Under the pieces are notes generated by a model. That model made no database searches. It saw only the letters and a list, made by a program, of their open reading frames with translations, and had not been told where the DNA came from. Positions 39,364 to 50,334 of a stretch of 64,000 bases of DNA are shown one piece after another. The stretch comes from Cupriavidus basilensis (GTDB taxonomy: Bacteria; Pseudomonadota; Gammaproteobacteria; Burkholderiales; Burkholderiaceae): positions 3,239,027 through 3,303,026 of the forward strand of contig NZ_CP062804.1 of NCBI RefSeq assembly GCF_008801925.2, in the 5' to 3' direction. The stretch's first letter is position 1, and every line of letters begins with the position of its first letter. The position numbers were made by a program, and so were the translations under genes.

Positions 39364-41412
39364 TCAGCCAGCCATCTCCACTACCGCCGCGGCTGGTGCC
39401 GCGGCATAGTGATCGAACTGCATGGCAAAGCTGGCTCGGCCCGAACTCAGCGCGCGCAGGCTGCCGATATAGCCGAACAGGCTGGCCAGCGGCACATGCG
39501 CCTGCACCACCGTGGTATTGCCGCCACCGCGTTGCGATTGCCCGCGCACCATGCCACGGCGCCGGTGGATATCGCCGATGACGTCGCCCACATGGTCGGC
39601 GGGCGTCACCACTTCCACACTCATCACCGGTTCCAGCACCACGGGCGCAGCCTGCCGCGCGGCTTCGCGGAAGGCGGACGCGGCCGCGGTCTCAAAGGCC
39701 TGGGCCGAGGAGTCGCGCTCGTGATAACTGCCGTCCAGCAAGATGGCCTGGAAATCCACCACCGGATAGCCCGCGAGCACGCCCTGCGCGGCCGCGCGCC
39801 GGATGCCGGCCTCCACCGCCGGCACGAACTCGCGCGGCACCGCGCCACCGCTGATGCGGCTCTCGAACCGGACACCCTCGCCGCGCGCCAGCGGCTCGAA
39901 GCGCAGCACCACTTCCGCGTACTGGCCCGGGCCACCGCTTTGCTTGCGATGCAGGTAGCGCGCATCGGCGGCACGGGTCAGCGTTTCGCGATACGCCACC
40001 TGCGGGCGGCCTACCGTGACCTCCACATGAAAGCGCGTGCGCAGCTTCTCCAGCGTGACCTCCAGCTGCAGCTCGCCCATGCCGGACAGCAACGTCTGCC
40101 CGCTCTCCGGATCCTGGCGCAGGCGCAGGCTCGGATCTTCCTGCACCAACACTTGCAGCCCGCGCGACAAGCCGGCCTGGTCGGACTGGCTCTTCGGCTC
40201 GATGGCCACGTCGATCACCGGCTCGGGCGTGTCAATCGCCTCCAGCACCATGGGGTGCGCGGGATCCGTCAGCGTGTCGCCGGTGATGGTGGCCTTGAGG
40301 CCCGCTATCGCCACGATGTCGCCGGCTACGGCAACCGCCAGCTCCTGCTTGCGGTCCGCGTGCATCTCGTACAGCCTTGCCACCCGCTCGCGCTTGCCGC
40401 TGCCCGCGTTGAGCACGGTGTCGCCGGCAGCAAGCCGCCCGCGATACACGCGCACGAACGTCAGCGTGCCGTGCGCGTCGTGCACGACCTTGAAGGCGAG
40501 CGCCACCAGCGGCTGGTCAGCGTCCGCGCTCACTGCATGACGGCCCGCCTCGCCAGGTTCTGGCAGGTACGCCGTCACCGCATCGAGCAGAGGCTCCACG
40601 CCCTTGTTCTTGAAGGCGGAACCCGCCAGCACGGGCACCACGGCGCCGCTGATGGTCGCGCGCCGGATGGCTGCGCGCAGGGCGTCACCGGTCGGCTCGC
40701 GGCCCGCCAGGTAGTCTTCCAGCAAGGCATCGTCCTGTTCGGCCAGCGTTTCCAGCAAACGCTGGCGCAATGCCGCGGCCTGCGCCGCCAGCGCCTGCGG
40801 CACGGCATCGGTCACGTAGCCAGTGCCGCCCGCGCCGCCTTGCCATAGCAGGGCTTGCATGGTGACGAGATCGACCACGCCGTGGAAATCGCCTTCGCGG
40901 CCGATCGGCAACTGCAGCACGAGCGGCACCACGCCGAGGCGTTCTTCGATCATGCCGGCCACGCGCAGGAAGTCCGCGCCGGTGCGATCCAGCTTGTTGA
41001 TGAACGCGAGGCGCGGCACGTGGTAGTGGTCCGCCAGGCGCCAGTTGGTCTCCGTCTGCGGCTCCACGCCGGCCACGCCGTCGAACACCACCACCGCGCC
41101 GTCGAGCACGCGCAGCGAGCGGTTCACCTCGATGTTGAAATCGATGTGACCCGGGGTATCGATCAGGTTGATCTGGTGCCCGCGCCAGTACACGGTGGTG
41201 GCCGCGCTGTTGATGGTGATGCCGCGCGCCTGCTCCTGTGGATCGAAATCCATGGTGGCGGCGCCGTCATGCACCTCGCCCAGCCGGTGGCTGGCACCGG
41301 TGTAGAACAGGATGCGTTCCGACGTGGTGGTCTTGCCCGCGTCCACGTGGGCAATGATGCCGATGTTCCTGAGTTTCCTGCTTTCCTTCCTGCTTTCGTT
41401 TCTGCTTTCCAT
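39364..41412 (-). CDS. fusA: Elongation factor G paralog
   Basis: This roughly 682-residue GTPase has G1 [10 protein letters not shown]2 region ARGITI, G3 DTPGHIDF and G4 NKLD, then EF-G domains II-V ending in [19 protein letters not shown]. It is shorter than typical FusA (about 700) and sits alone rather than with rpsL-rpsG-tuf, so it is a second, chromid-borne EF-G. The N-terminal [13 protein letters not shown] is a short GAAAGCAGA-like repeat before the conserved LRNIGIIAH. It is preceded by a 28-codon ORF, a terminator and a hairpin in the leader, suggesting attenuation control. Confidence 0.88.
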   Translation of the reverse strand: MESRNESRKESRKLRNIGIIAHVDAGKTTTSERILFYTGASHRLGEVHDGAATMDFDPQEQARGITINSAATTVYWRGHQINLIDTPGHIDFNIEVNRSLRVLDGAVVVFDGVAGVEPQTETNWRLADHYHVPRLAFINKLDRTGADFLRVAGMIEERLGVVPLVLQLPIGREGDFHGVVDLVTMQALLWQGGAGGTGYVTDAVPQALAAQAAALRQRLLETLAEQDDALLEDYLAGREPTGDALRAAIRRATISGAVVPVLAGSAFKNKGVEPLLDAVTAYLPEPGEAGRHAVSADADQPLVALAFKVVHDAHGTLTFVRVYRGRLAAGDTVLNAGSGKRERVARLYEMHADRKQELAVAVAGDIVAIAGLKATITGDTLTDPAHPMVLEAIDTPEPVIDVAIEPKSQSDQAGLSRGLQVLVQEDPSLRLRQDPESGQTLLSGMGELQLEVTLEKLRTRFHVEVTVGRPQVAYRETLTRAADARYLHRKQSGGPGQYAEVVLRFEPLARGEGVRFESRISGGAVPREFVPAVEAGIRRAAAQGVLAGYPVVDFQAILLDGSYHERDSSAQAFETAAASAFREAARQAAPVVLEPVMSVEVVTPADHVGDVIGDIHRRRGMVRGQSQRGGGNTTVVQAHVPLASLFGYIGSLRALSSGRASFAMQFDHYAAAPAAAVVEMAG

Positions 41413-41429
41413 GATGGGCTGCCTGAATG

Positions 41430-41467
41430 CAAACACCCTGGCGGGTGCGTGCCTGCCAGGGTGTTTG
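41430..41467 (-). promoter_or_regulatory. Perfect hairpin in the EF-G mRNA leader
   Basis: A 13-bp perfect stem (CAAACACCCTGGC / GCCAGGGTGTTTG) with a 12-nt loop ends 17 bases before the EF-G start codon. It could affect ribosome access or be the final element of the attenuator. Confidence 0.6.
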
Positions 41468-41706
41468 TGGTCCCTGGGAGGCGATCTGCGAGGCCTCCCG
41501 GACTGCATGTGCAGCCAGGAGGCTATGGGATCGCTTGCGAGGCGGCGCCGGCATGCCGCATGCGGCACGCAATGGTCTCGGTGACTACGCCAGACGACGC
41601 CGTTACCGCACCAAGGGACGAGCGCAAGCCCCCGTTCCCTTGGCCGGTTTGAATCGTGGCAATCAACTTGTCGTAGGTACGCATGGCGTGTCAGATAGTG
41701 GCGAAA

Positions 41707-41749
41707 GAAAAAAACAAAACCCCGGCGGGCCTGCGGGCCGTCCGGGGTT
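41707..41749 (-). terminator. Intrinsic terminator inside the EF-G leader
   Basis: The stem AACCCCGG/CCGGGGTT, with further inner pairing, is followed on the minus strand by TTGTTTTTTTC. It lies 66 bases after the stop of the 28-codon ORF and about 295 bases before the EF-G start, i.e. in the attenuator position. Confidence 0.8.
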
Positions 41750-41815
41750 GGCGATGATCGGTTTCGTCGTTCCCGGAACTGGCCTTGCAGCCTTCCGGGC
41801 GGGACGCTCGGAAGA

Positions 41816-41902
41816 CTAGACGTGAATAGCCAGCAGCACGCGTTCACCGTAAGGTGCCGCGGCAAACACTGCGATGGCGGTGCGTTGCGCTGCTTGCTTC
41901 AT
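41816..41902 (-). CDS. Candidate 28-residue leader peptide upstream of the EF-G paralog
   Basis: This reads [20 protein letters not shown] then RVLLAIHV and stops at TAG. GGAG lies 11 nt before the ATG. Downstream come a hairpin (CCCGGAA/TTCCGGG, 41772-41799) and the terminator at 41707-41749, then the EF-G gene. A short translated ORF followed by competing hairpins and a terminator is the classic layout of ribosome-mediated attenuation. That it is translated or regulatory is inference. Confidence 0.6.
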   Translation of the reverse strand: MKQAAQRTAIAVFAAAPYGERVLLAIHV

Positions 41903-42069
41903 GTCGTTTGAACTCCAGAGAATGCGGCGGAGTCTAGCACTTGTGGAGAAAACGTGCAGCGGCTCATACTGGCGCCAAGCGTGCACCTACCGCGCACCAA
42001 CTGCTCACCAACCGTGCGCCGCCCCCCAATGTGCACTAGGCTGAAAAAGCACCCACGCAGGAGATCCCC

Positions 42070-43896
<1,827 letters not shown>

Positions 43897-43918
43897 CGCG
43901 AGATAGCTTGTGCGCGGC

Positions 43919-44980
43919 TTAGAAGCTGTGGCTGATGCCGGCACCCCATCCGGTGCCGCCACCTGCGTAGCGACTGTGGCGATACGACACGGCGCCATAC
44001 AGCGTGGTGCGCTTCGATAGCGCATAGTCCACGCCGCTGGTGACGTAGTCGGTCACGCCCGCCGTGCCATAGCCCTGGAAATCGCGCGCGCCAGAGAGCT
44101 TCAGCGTATAGGCGCCCACGCGCCAGTTGACGCCAAGCGTGGCGGCGCTGCGCCTGGCGCTGGCGTCGCCGAGGAAGGCATGGCTCGCGGTGCTTAGACG
44201 GGTCTGGCTGTACGAGGCCATCAGCCGCACCTTGGTGAACGCATAGGCCAGCCCCGCGAACCATGTGTTGTCATACGCCGAATTGCGCTCCGCCGTCAGC
44301 ATGGCCGACCAGGGCCCGGCATCGTAGTTGAGCGAGGCCGCCAGCGGCCGCGTACGGTCGCGGTTGCCAGCGGCGTCCGGCGTTTCGTTCTTCTCCACGC
44401 CGGCAGATGCGTGTACGTGTATCCCACCCCATTTCGGCGAGTCGTAGAACACGCCGTTGTTCAGGCGCGAGTATTCGCCCGCGGGGCCATTGTGGTACGG
44501 ATCGGTGCGATAGGACGGGTGGTACACGTACCACGCCACCGAACTCACGCGGTTGAAATTGCTCCAGCTGTCGTACTGCCAGTCGTATTGCCACATCGGC
44601 GTCAGCGCACGGCCAACGCGCAGATCGCCGTAGGGCGACTGGATGCCGATAGTGGATTCGCCCTGGAAATACGGCGTGGCGCCGCTGGCTTCGAGCCGGC
44701 CATCGCCCATGTCGAAGCGTGTTTGCAGGTTCAGGGTGGCGGCCCAGCCGGGGGCCAGGGTCTCGCTGCCGCGCAGGCCGATGAAGCTGCGCTGCATGGT
44801 GCCGAGCTGAGTGGGCTGGCCGGGCGCGGGACGGAAGATGCCGACGTCGGCAAACCCGTACAGCGTGAGGCTGCCCTGCGCGTGCGCAGTCGGTGCGGCG
44901 GGGGCGAGCACGGCGGCGCAGGCCAGCGCAGGCAGACACCGCGCGAGCCTTGCGCGCGGCGCACAAGGGAAGACGCCCAT
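43919..44980 (-). CDS. Gram-negative porin (OmpC/general porin family)
   Basis: This 353-residue trimeric outer-membrane channel has a signal peptide (about 8-36, ending PTAHAQG), then GSLTLYGFADVGI, the near-invariant start of betaproteobacterial porins. The loop-3-like YVYHPSYRTDPYHNG follows, and the end is an aromatic strand (GWGAGISHSF, final Phe). It is convergent with edd. The start at 44980 gives a normal signal peptide; no clear Shine-Dalgarno is seen. Confidence 0.9.
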   Translation of the reverse strand: MGVFPCAPRARLARCLPALACAAVLAPAAPTAHAQGSLTLYGFADVGIFRPAPGQPTQLGTMQRSFIGLRGSETLAPGWAATLNLQTRFDMGDGRLEASGATPYFQGESTIGIQSPYGDLRVGRALTPMWQYDWQYDSWSNFNRVSSVAWYVYHPSYRTDPYHNGPAGEYSRLNNGVFYDSPKWGGIHVHASAGVEKNETPDAAGNRDRTRPLAASLNYDAGPWSAMLTAERNSAYDNTWFAGLAYAFTKVRLMASYSQTRLSTASHAFLGDASARRSAATLGVNWRVGAYTLKLSGARDFQGYGTAGVTDYVTSGVDYALSKRTTLYGAVSYRHSRYAGGGTGWGAGISHSF

Positions 44981-45247
44981 ATTGGCGGGAGAGACTTTGC
45001 GCAAGCGGAGTGGCTTGCGCGCGATGGGGTTCAGTTCGAGCTTGTGTGCAGACTGCAAATCCAATTCCAGAGATTGAAGGCAAGCCGTGTTCCGCCGCGT
45101 GGCGCAACGAAACGCGGATACCGGTGAAGAACCCGAAGGGGCGAGAGAAATGGCGTGGCCAATGGCGGCGCAAGCGCTCGCCACCAGACAGGATCGCCGC
45201 CGGGGTGCTTGCGCACCGCTGCGGCGGGATCCGAAGAGGTGGGTTCG

Positions 45248-46132
45248 TCAGCTCAGGCGATGCATGGGACCCGGCGCGACGGGCGCGGCCGCTTGCGCGT
45301 CCTCGGACACGCGCCACTCCTGCACCGGCACGGCGATGGCGCAGCCGGCGGCTTCGAGCACCTGCTTGATGCGGTGGTAGAAAGCGAAGCGCACGTTCCA
45401 GTAATCCCCGGCGGCAACCCAGCAGCGCACGTTGAGCGTCACGCCCTGCGCAGCGTAGTTGATCACCATGGCCTCGGAGGCCGGGTCCGCCAGGATGCGC
45501 TCCTCGGCCGCAAGCATGGCGCGCAGCGCATCGAGCGCGGCCTGGATGTCGGCGCCAAAGGTAACGGTGACTTCGATGTCGAGCCGGCGGGTGGGATTCT
45601 CGCTGTAGTTGGTGATGGCGCTGCCCCAGATCTTGCCGTTGGGCACGCGCAGGCAAACCCCGTCGAAGGTGGTCAGCTCCGTCATGAACAAACCCGTCTC
45701 GCGCACCGTGCCGGCCACGCCCTGCGCATCGATGTACTGGCCTACGCGAAACGGCCGCAGCAGCACCAGCATGATGCCCGCGGCAATGTTCTGCAACGTG
45801 CCCTGCAACGCCAGTCCGATGGCCAGGCCGGCGGCGCCGAGCATGGCGATGATGCTGGCGGTCTGCACGCCAAATTGCGACAGCACCAGCACCACCGTGA
45901 TCACGCGCACGATCCACTGCGTGACGCTGGCCAGCATCGGGCGCAAGGTGGCGTCCACGCGCGGGCGGTCAAACGCGCGCAGCACCGCAGCGCGGGCGCG
46001 CCCGGAGAGCCACCAGCCCAGGATCAGGATCAGCACGGCGGCGATGCAGTTCAGGCCTTGCTGCACCACCAGTTGCAGCAGGTAAGCCCACGCTGCTTCC
46101 AGCTTGTGGGGCTCGATGAAGTTCAGGTTCAT
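45248..46132 (-). CDS. MscS-family mechanosensitive channel
   Basis: This 294-residue protein has an N-terminal helix, two more helices, and the pore-lining segment IIAMLGAAGLAIGLALQGTLQNIAAGIMLVLLRPF (Gly/Ala-packed TM3 of MscS). The beta domain follows (FRVGQYIDAQGVAGTVRETG; VPNGKIWGSAITNYSENP). It releases solutes on osmotic downshock. ATG at 46132 has GGAG 9 nt upstream; longer starts are possible. Confidence 0.93.
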   Translation of the reverse strand: MNLNFIEPHKLEAAWAYLLQLVVQQGLNCIAAVLILILGWWLSGRARAAVLRAFDRPRVDATLRPMLASVTQWIVRVITVVLVLSQFGVQTASIIAMLGAAGLAIGLALQGTLQNIAAGIMLVLLRPFRVGQYIDAQGVAGTVRETGLFMTELTTFDGVCLRVPNGKIWGSAITNYSENPTRRLDIEVTVTFGADIQAALDALRAMLAAEERILADPASEAMVINYAAQGVTLNVRCWVAAGDYWNVRFAFYHRIKQVLEAAGCAIAVPVQEWRVSEDAQAAAPVAPGPMHRLS

Positions 46133-46178
46133 GGATTCGGCTCCGGCGATCAGTGTGGAAAAGCTGGACATGCGCGGC

Positions 46179-46334
46179 TCAGGATGCATCGTCATCGCGG
46201 CGGCGGTACGCTGGTCCTCCGGCGTGCGGCAGCGGCGTTTCGGTGCACGCAAGGTGCACCGGCACGGACCAGCGTGTGCGCGCGTAGCCAAGCGTGGTCT
46301 TGAGGTAAAGCGGGTCGATCTTCAGGGTCTGCAT
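46179..46334 (-). CDS. Possible 51-residue small protein upstream of mscS-like gene
   Basis: An open frame starting MQTLKIDPLYLKTTLGYART and ending in a charged RRRDDDAS. The front half has protein-like composition. It ends 46 bp before the MscS-like start and could be co-transcribed. No Shine-Dalgarno is obvious and no family is recognised, so this is tentative. Confidence 0.35.
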   Translation of the reverse strand: MQTLKIDPLYLKTTLGYARTRWSVPVHLACTETPLPHAGGPAYRRRDDDAS

Positions 46335-46487
46335 GCGGGCGGGTTCATGGTTCGGTTCCAGAGATTTCAGAAAGAGGTTTGTTTGCTATGGAGCGTGAAG
46401 AGGTTGGTACGCACGAGCGTGGCATCAACCCGTGAACGGGAACAGCAGGTCAGTTTCGAAGCCGAAGGCGTAGGTGCGCAGGTCGGG

Positions 46488-46503
46488 CGTACCCGTTTCT
46501 GCG
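46488..46503 (-). repeat. Dispersed copy of the origin-cluster 16-mer
   Basis: Exact reverse-strand copy; here the flanking base pattern differs (GCGAGC on the right), so the longer 22-base match is lost. Confidence 0.9.
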
Positions 46504-46808
46504 AGCAAGCCGGTGATCAGGCTGGCTTCCATGCAGCCCGACCGCAGCACGCTCGTCGGCACCTCCGCCACAGTGCGGCGATGCCCCGACCTGATGTCAG
46601 ACGATTGCCTGCATTTGATTGAAATTGGCAATACTTTCAGGACAAATGACAGGGGATTTGGTTTCACCCCGACGCGCGGCGACAGCTGGGCGAATCGCCG
46701 CCAGCCCTGTGTGGGCAAGGGCTGGGCCCGAATGAAAAAAATTCGCCGGAGCGGGCTTGGACTTAGTTTTTAGGTGGGGAGATTCGTGCGGCCCCCTGCG
46801 CGGGAGCA

Positions 46809-46824
46809 CGCAGAATTGGGTACG
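46809..46824 (+). repeat. Variant dispersed repeat copy, plus strand
   Basis: CGCAGAATTGGGTACG, two differences from the consensus; the same AATTGGG variant occurs three times in the origin cluster. It is the only dispersed copy in the plus orientation and shares its right flank (CTTTGG) with the copy at 63181. Confidence 0.8.
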
Positions 46825-46869
46825 CTTTGGTGCGGAGGAGGTATTGCGCAGGAAAAACAGACGCTGCAC

Positions 46870-46893
46870 CCGGCCGGTGCTCGGACCGGCCGG
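46870..46893 (-). terminator. Terminator of the MFS transporter gene
   Basis: A 9-bp stem CCGGCCGGT/ACCGGCCGG with a 6-nt loop lies just past the MFS stop. A T-rich stretch (CTGTTTTT) follows 11 bases later on the minus strand, rather far for an ideal terminator. Confidence 0.5.
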
Positions 46894-46906
46894 TTCGGAC
46901 CTTATT

Positions 46907-48160
46907 TCAAGCCGTGACGGGGTGATCGTGCAAGCGGTCGCGCGAGGCTAGCGAGGGAAACAGACGCATCCACACCACCACCACCACCAGCGTGCCGATG
47001 CCGCCAAGCAGCACCGCGCCAACCGGCCCGAACAGCGCGGCCGTCACGCCGGACTCGAACTCGCCAAGCTGGTTGGACGCGCCGATAAAGACCGAGTTGA
47101 CGGCGCCCACGCGCCCGCGCATATCGTCGGGCGTATCGAGCTGTACCAGCGTGGAGCGCACCACCACGCTGATCATGTCGGAGGCGCCAAGCACGACCAG
47201 CGCCGCCATCGACAGCGGCAGCCAGTGCGAGATGCCGAACACCATCGTCGCCATACCAAAGACAGCCACCGCGCCGAACATCACGCGACCCACGCGGCGG
47301 TTCATCGGATGGTGGGCGAGCCATAGCGCGGTCGCCAGCGCGCCGATGGCGGGCGACGAGCGCAGCAGGCCCAGGCCCCAGGGGCCGGTATGCAGGATGT
47401 CGCGCGCGTAGATGGGCAGCAGCGCGGTGGCGCCGCCCAGCAGCACGGCAAAGAGATCCAGCGAAATCGCGCCAAGCAGCACCGGCCGGCCGCGGATATA
47501 CGAAAACCCCGCAAACAGCGTCGCGATGCTGACCGGCGTGGTCAGCCGCTGCGCGGCCTGGCGCAGCTTGAGCGCGGTGACCAGGCAGGCGGCCACGGCG
47601 AACAGCGTGGCACTGATGGCGTAGACCACGCCCGGGCCGGCCACGTAGGCGAAGCCACCCAGTGCGGGACCGATGATGATGGCCGTCTGTGTGGCGGAGC
47701 TGGACAGCGCCACCGCGCGCGGAAACATGCGTGGCGTGACCACGCTGGGCAGCAGCGCCTGCAGCGTCGGCGTCTCAAAGGCGCGGGTGGCACCGATCAG
47801 GGCCACGAACACGAAGATGTGATCGCGCGTGATCCAGCCCGACAGGCTCGCCACCGCCATCGACACCGCGATCAGCGCTTCCAGCGTCTGGCAGGTGCGC
47901 ACGATCAGGCGCCGGTCAAAGCGATCGGCCACGTGGCCGGACATCAGCAACAGCATCACCGAAGGCAGGAACTGCACCAGCCCCACCATGCCAAGCATGA
48001 ACGGGTCGCGGGTGAGGTCGTAGATCTGCCAGCCTACCGCTACCGTAAAGATCTGGTAGCCGATGGTGGTGCACAGGCGGGCAAACCAGAACAGCCGAAA
48101 TGAAGGGTCGCGAAAGACTGAGTCCGGCTCGGGGGCCGGAACGGAAGCAGGGGTCGACAT
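46907..48160 (-). CDS. MFS transporter (EntS-like exporter fold)
   Basis: This 417-residue protein has twelve membrane helices. The N-terminus is polar, then FRLFWFARLCTTIGYQIFTV; the motif-A loop is GHVADRFDRRLIVR, and a central loop precedes LFAGFSYIRGRPVLLGAISL. The RFDRR loop and overall length fit the MFS_3/EntS group, which exports siderophores and drugs. Substrate unknown. It is monocistronic between two intergenic regions. Confidence 0.88.
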   Translation of the reverse strand: MSTPASVPAPEPDSVFRDPSFRLFWFARLCTTIGYQIFTVAVGWQIYDLTRDPFMLGMVGLVQFLPSVMLLLMSGHVADRFDRRLIVRTCQTLEALIAVSMAVASLSGWITRDHIFVFVALIGATRAFETPTLQALLPSVVTPRMFPRAVALSSSATQTAIIIGPALGGFAYVAGPGVVYAISATLFAVAACLVTALKLRQAAQRLTTPVSIATLFAGFSYIRGRPVLLGAISLDLFAVLLGGATALLPIYARDILHTGPWGLGLLRSSPAIGALATALWLAHHPMNRRVGRVMFGAVAVFGMATMVFGISHWLPLSMAALVVLGASDMISVVVRSTLVQLDTPDDMRGRVGAVNSVFIGASNQLGEFESGVTAALFGPVGAVLLGGIGTLVVVVVWMRLFPSLASRDRLHDHPVTA

Positions 48161-48402
48161 GGATGGCGGTGATGACGGGGCGGCGGGAGGGCAAAGCTGG
48201 GACGCATTCTATCCGAGGCCCGTGATGCATGCAGGCGTATGCATCACGTCCCACCTCACCCATGTATTTCCAATCGCACACGTTGCCGACCCGCAGCCGG
48301 CCGCTGCCCCGGCAGGCCAAGGTGCTTTCAGCGCCGAAAGCACCCTTAACGCCGTCACGGTGGTCAGCATCTGGCTGGAGGCCCGAAAAGCGACTAAGGC
48401 GA

Positions 48403-49314
48403 CTACCGATGCGACAGCGACGCGCGCAAGCTCTGCGCCAGCGCCGCGGCGGCTGGCGCGGCGTCGCGGCGCGACAGCAGCAGCACGCGCGTATCACAAC
48501 GCATATCACCGCCGGCATCGGCCAGCGGTACGCACCGCACGCCCGGCGGTGCCAGGCGACTGAGCGAAGCCGGCACCAAGGCCACGCCAAACCCTGCCTC
48601 CACCAGCGCCAGCTGCGACAGCTTGCGCGAGATCGCCGCCGCCGCGCGCGGATAGAAGCCGCGCTCCAGGCAGCACTGCGCCACGCGATGGCTCAGGCCG
48701 CCCCGGTCCGGATGCGGCAGCGACACGAAGGGCTCTTCCCGCAACCTATCCAGCGCCACGGTCTCCTCGCGCGCGAGCGGATGCGCGCTGCTTACCGCCA
48801 GCACAAGGCGCTCTTCATAGAGCGGGTCCACCTCGACGCCGGGAAGCCGGCGCAGCAGCGGCTCGCGCGCCAGGCCCAGGTCGGCGCGGCCCTCCTCGAT
48901 CTCCATCGCCTGCTGCTCACTGGATGCCTGCGAGATCTCGAAACGTATCCCGGGGTGCTTGGCCTGGTACTCGCGCAAGACCGCCGTGCAGGCCGGCGTC
49001 AGCGGCACCGAGCTGGAATGCAGCAGGCGCACCGTGCCTTGCTCGCCGCGCTCGACCTGACGCGCCTGCGCCGAGGCCTCGGTCAGCTCGGCCAGGATGC
49101 GGCGTGCCGCCTCAAGGAAAGCGCGGCCGGCCGGCGTGGTCTCTACATGGCGCGGCTTGCGCACCAGCAGCACCACCTGCAGCATGCCCTCCATCTCCTT
49201 GATCTGCCGGCTCAGCGCCGACTGCGCGATAAAGAGGCGCTCCGCGGCCAGGCTGAAGCTGCCGGCATCGACGATTTCAACGAAGTAGCGCAACTGCTTG
49301 AGGGACGGACTCAT
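48403..49314 (-). CDS. LysR-family transcriptional regulator
   Basis: This 303-residue protein has the N-terminal HTH LKQLRYFVEIVDAGSFSLAA with ERLFIAQSALSRQIKEMEGM, and a binding domain from about residue 90. Similar to CbbR/nac-type regulators in HTH spacing. It is divergent from the TSUP permease gene with 186 bp between, an arrangement common for LysR regulators of sulfonate or organic-acid exporters; it likely controls that gene. Confidence 0.9.
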   Translation of the reverse strand: MSPSLKQLRYFVEIVDAGSFSLAAERLFIAQSALSRQIKEMEGMLQVVLLVRKPRHVETTPAGRAFLEAARRILAELTEASAQARQVERGEQGTVRLLHSSSVPLTPACTAVLREYQAKHPGIRFEISQASSEQQAMEIEEGRADLGLAREPLLRRLPGVEVDPLYEERLVLAVSSAHPLAREETVALDRLREEPFVSLPHPDRGGLSHRVAQCCLERGFYPRAAAAISRKLSQLALVEAGFGVALVPASLSRLAPPGVRCVPLADAGGDMRCDTRVLLLSRRDAAPAAAALAQSLRASLSHR

Positions 49315-49500
49315 TGAATGGGCGGGCTCATGGGACGCACGGGCTGACATCGGCCTGAGATTGTGCGCGCAAGTGTGCCATGGCGCGCGCGCCGCGCCCA
49401 GCGCGCTGCCATGCCGCTTTGCGATGGATCGCGGGGCGCTTTGATATTGGTCCGCGCACGCGGGCGTCCCTATGCTGTGGGGCACGCAACCCTGACGCCA

Positions 49501-50280
49501 ATGCCCGTGGACCTGACCGCACTGACCGCCCTTCTGCCCGATGTTTCCCTGTCCGCCTACCTCGCCATGTGCGTGGCGATCGCCGGCGCCTATGTGATCT
49601 TCGGCATGGCGGGCTTCGGCACCGCGCTGGTGGCCGGGCCGCTGCTGGCCTACCTGATGCCAGTGAGCCAGATCGTTGCGCTGCTGGCGCTGATGGACTG
49701 CACAGCCGCAGCCTTTGCCCTGCTGCGCGATGGCCGCGCCGCCGACCGCGCCGAGCTTGGGCGGCTGCTGCCCTGCATGCTGGCCGGCAGCCTGGTGGGC
49801 GCCGCACTGCTGCTCAAGCTGCAGTCGGACCTGCTGCCGCTGCTGCTTGGCGTGTTCGCCATGGGGTATGCGATCTGGTCGCTTGCCGGCAAGCGACCCA
49901 ACGGCTTCACGCCACGCGCGGCGCTGCCCTTTGGCCTGGGCGGCGGCATGTGCTCTGCCATGTTCGGCAGCGGCGGCTTTCTCTATGCGATCTACCTGTC
50001 GGGCCGACTAGGCAAGGACGCCATGCGCATGACGCAGTCCACGCTGATCGGCGTGAGTACGCTGACGCGGCTGGTGCTATTTGCCCTGGCGGGAGTCTAT
50101 GCGGGTGCGGCCATCATCAAGCTGGCCCTGCTGCTGGCGCCAGCGATGGCGCTGGGCCTGTGGGCCGGGCGCAGGATCACGCTGCGCTTGTCGCGCGAGC
50201 AGTTCCTGCGCATGGTCAATGCGGTGGTGCTGTGCTCCGGCGGCGCGCTGGTCCTGCACTACCTGCTGCGCCTGGATTAA
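49501..50280 (+). CDS. TauE/SafE (TSUP) family permease
   Basis: This 259-residue membrane protein has about eight helices in two TSUP repeats. The first is GAYVIFGMAGFGTALVAGPL with the Gly-rich signature; the second is GLGGGMCSAMFGSGGFLYAIY. Members move sulfite, sulfonates or other anions. It is divergent from a LysR gene. An upstream extension to 49363 is antisense to the LysR 5' region and unlikely. Confidence 0.88.
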   Translation: MPVDLTALTALLPDVSLSAYLAMCVAIAGAYVIFGMAGFGTALVAGPLLAYLMPVSQIVALLALMDCTAAAFALLRDGRAADRAELGRLLPCMLAGSLVGAALLLKLQSDLLPLLLGVFAMGYAIWSLAGKRPNGFTPRAALPFGLGGGMCSAMFGSGGFLYAIYLSGRLGKDAMRMTQSTLIGVSTLTRLVLFALAGVYAGAAIIKLALLLAPAMALGLWAGRRITLRLSREQFLRMVNAVVLCSGGALVLHYLLRLD

Positions 50281-50282
50281 AC

Positions 50283-50304
50283 GCGCCGCCCGAACGGGCG
50301 GCGC
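50283..50304. terminator. Bidirectional hairpin between convergent genes
   Basis: A perfect 10-bp stem GCGCCGCCCG/CGGGCGGCGC around AA, between the TSUP and prfC stop codons. No T tract. Confidence 0.5.
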
Positions 50305-50334
50305 TTGCGCCAGATCGCCCTGGCGGCGCGAAAA

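Larger units (their letters stand above)
46335..46906. other. Intergenic region with two repeat copies in opposite orientation
   Basis: No gene supported. It holds repeats at 46488-46503 (minus) and 46809-46824 (plus) and the MFS terminator hairpin. Composition is less GC-rich around 46600-46760. Confidence 0.5.

Noticed and set aside
41381..41405. Another copy of the 16-mer near the EF-G start (GTTTCTGC run)
   Set aside because: Only the TTTCTGC part matches; the TACCC half is missing, and the sequence comes from the GAAAGCAGA-type codon repeat.
46425..46718. 97-codon open frame on the minus strand
   Set aside because: It runs through a repeat copy and has no ribosome-binding site or motif; probably chance.
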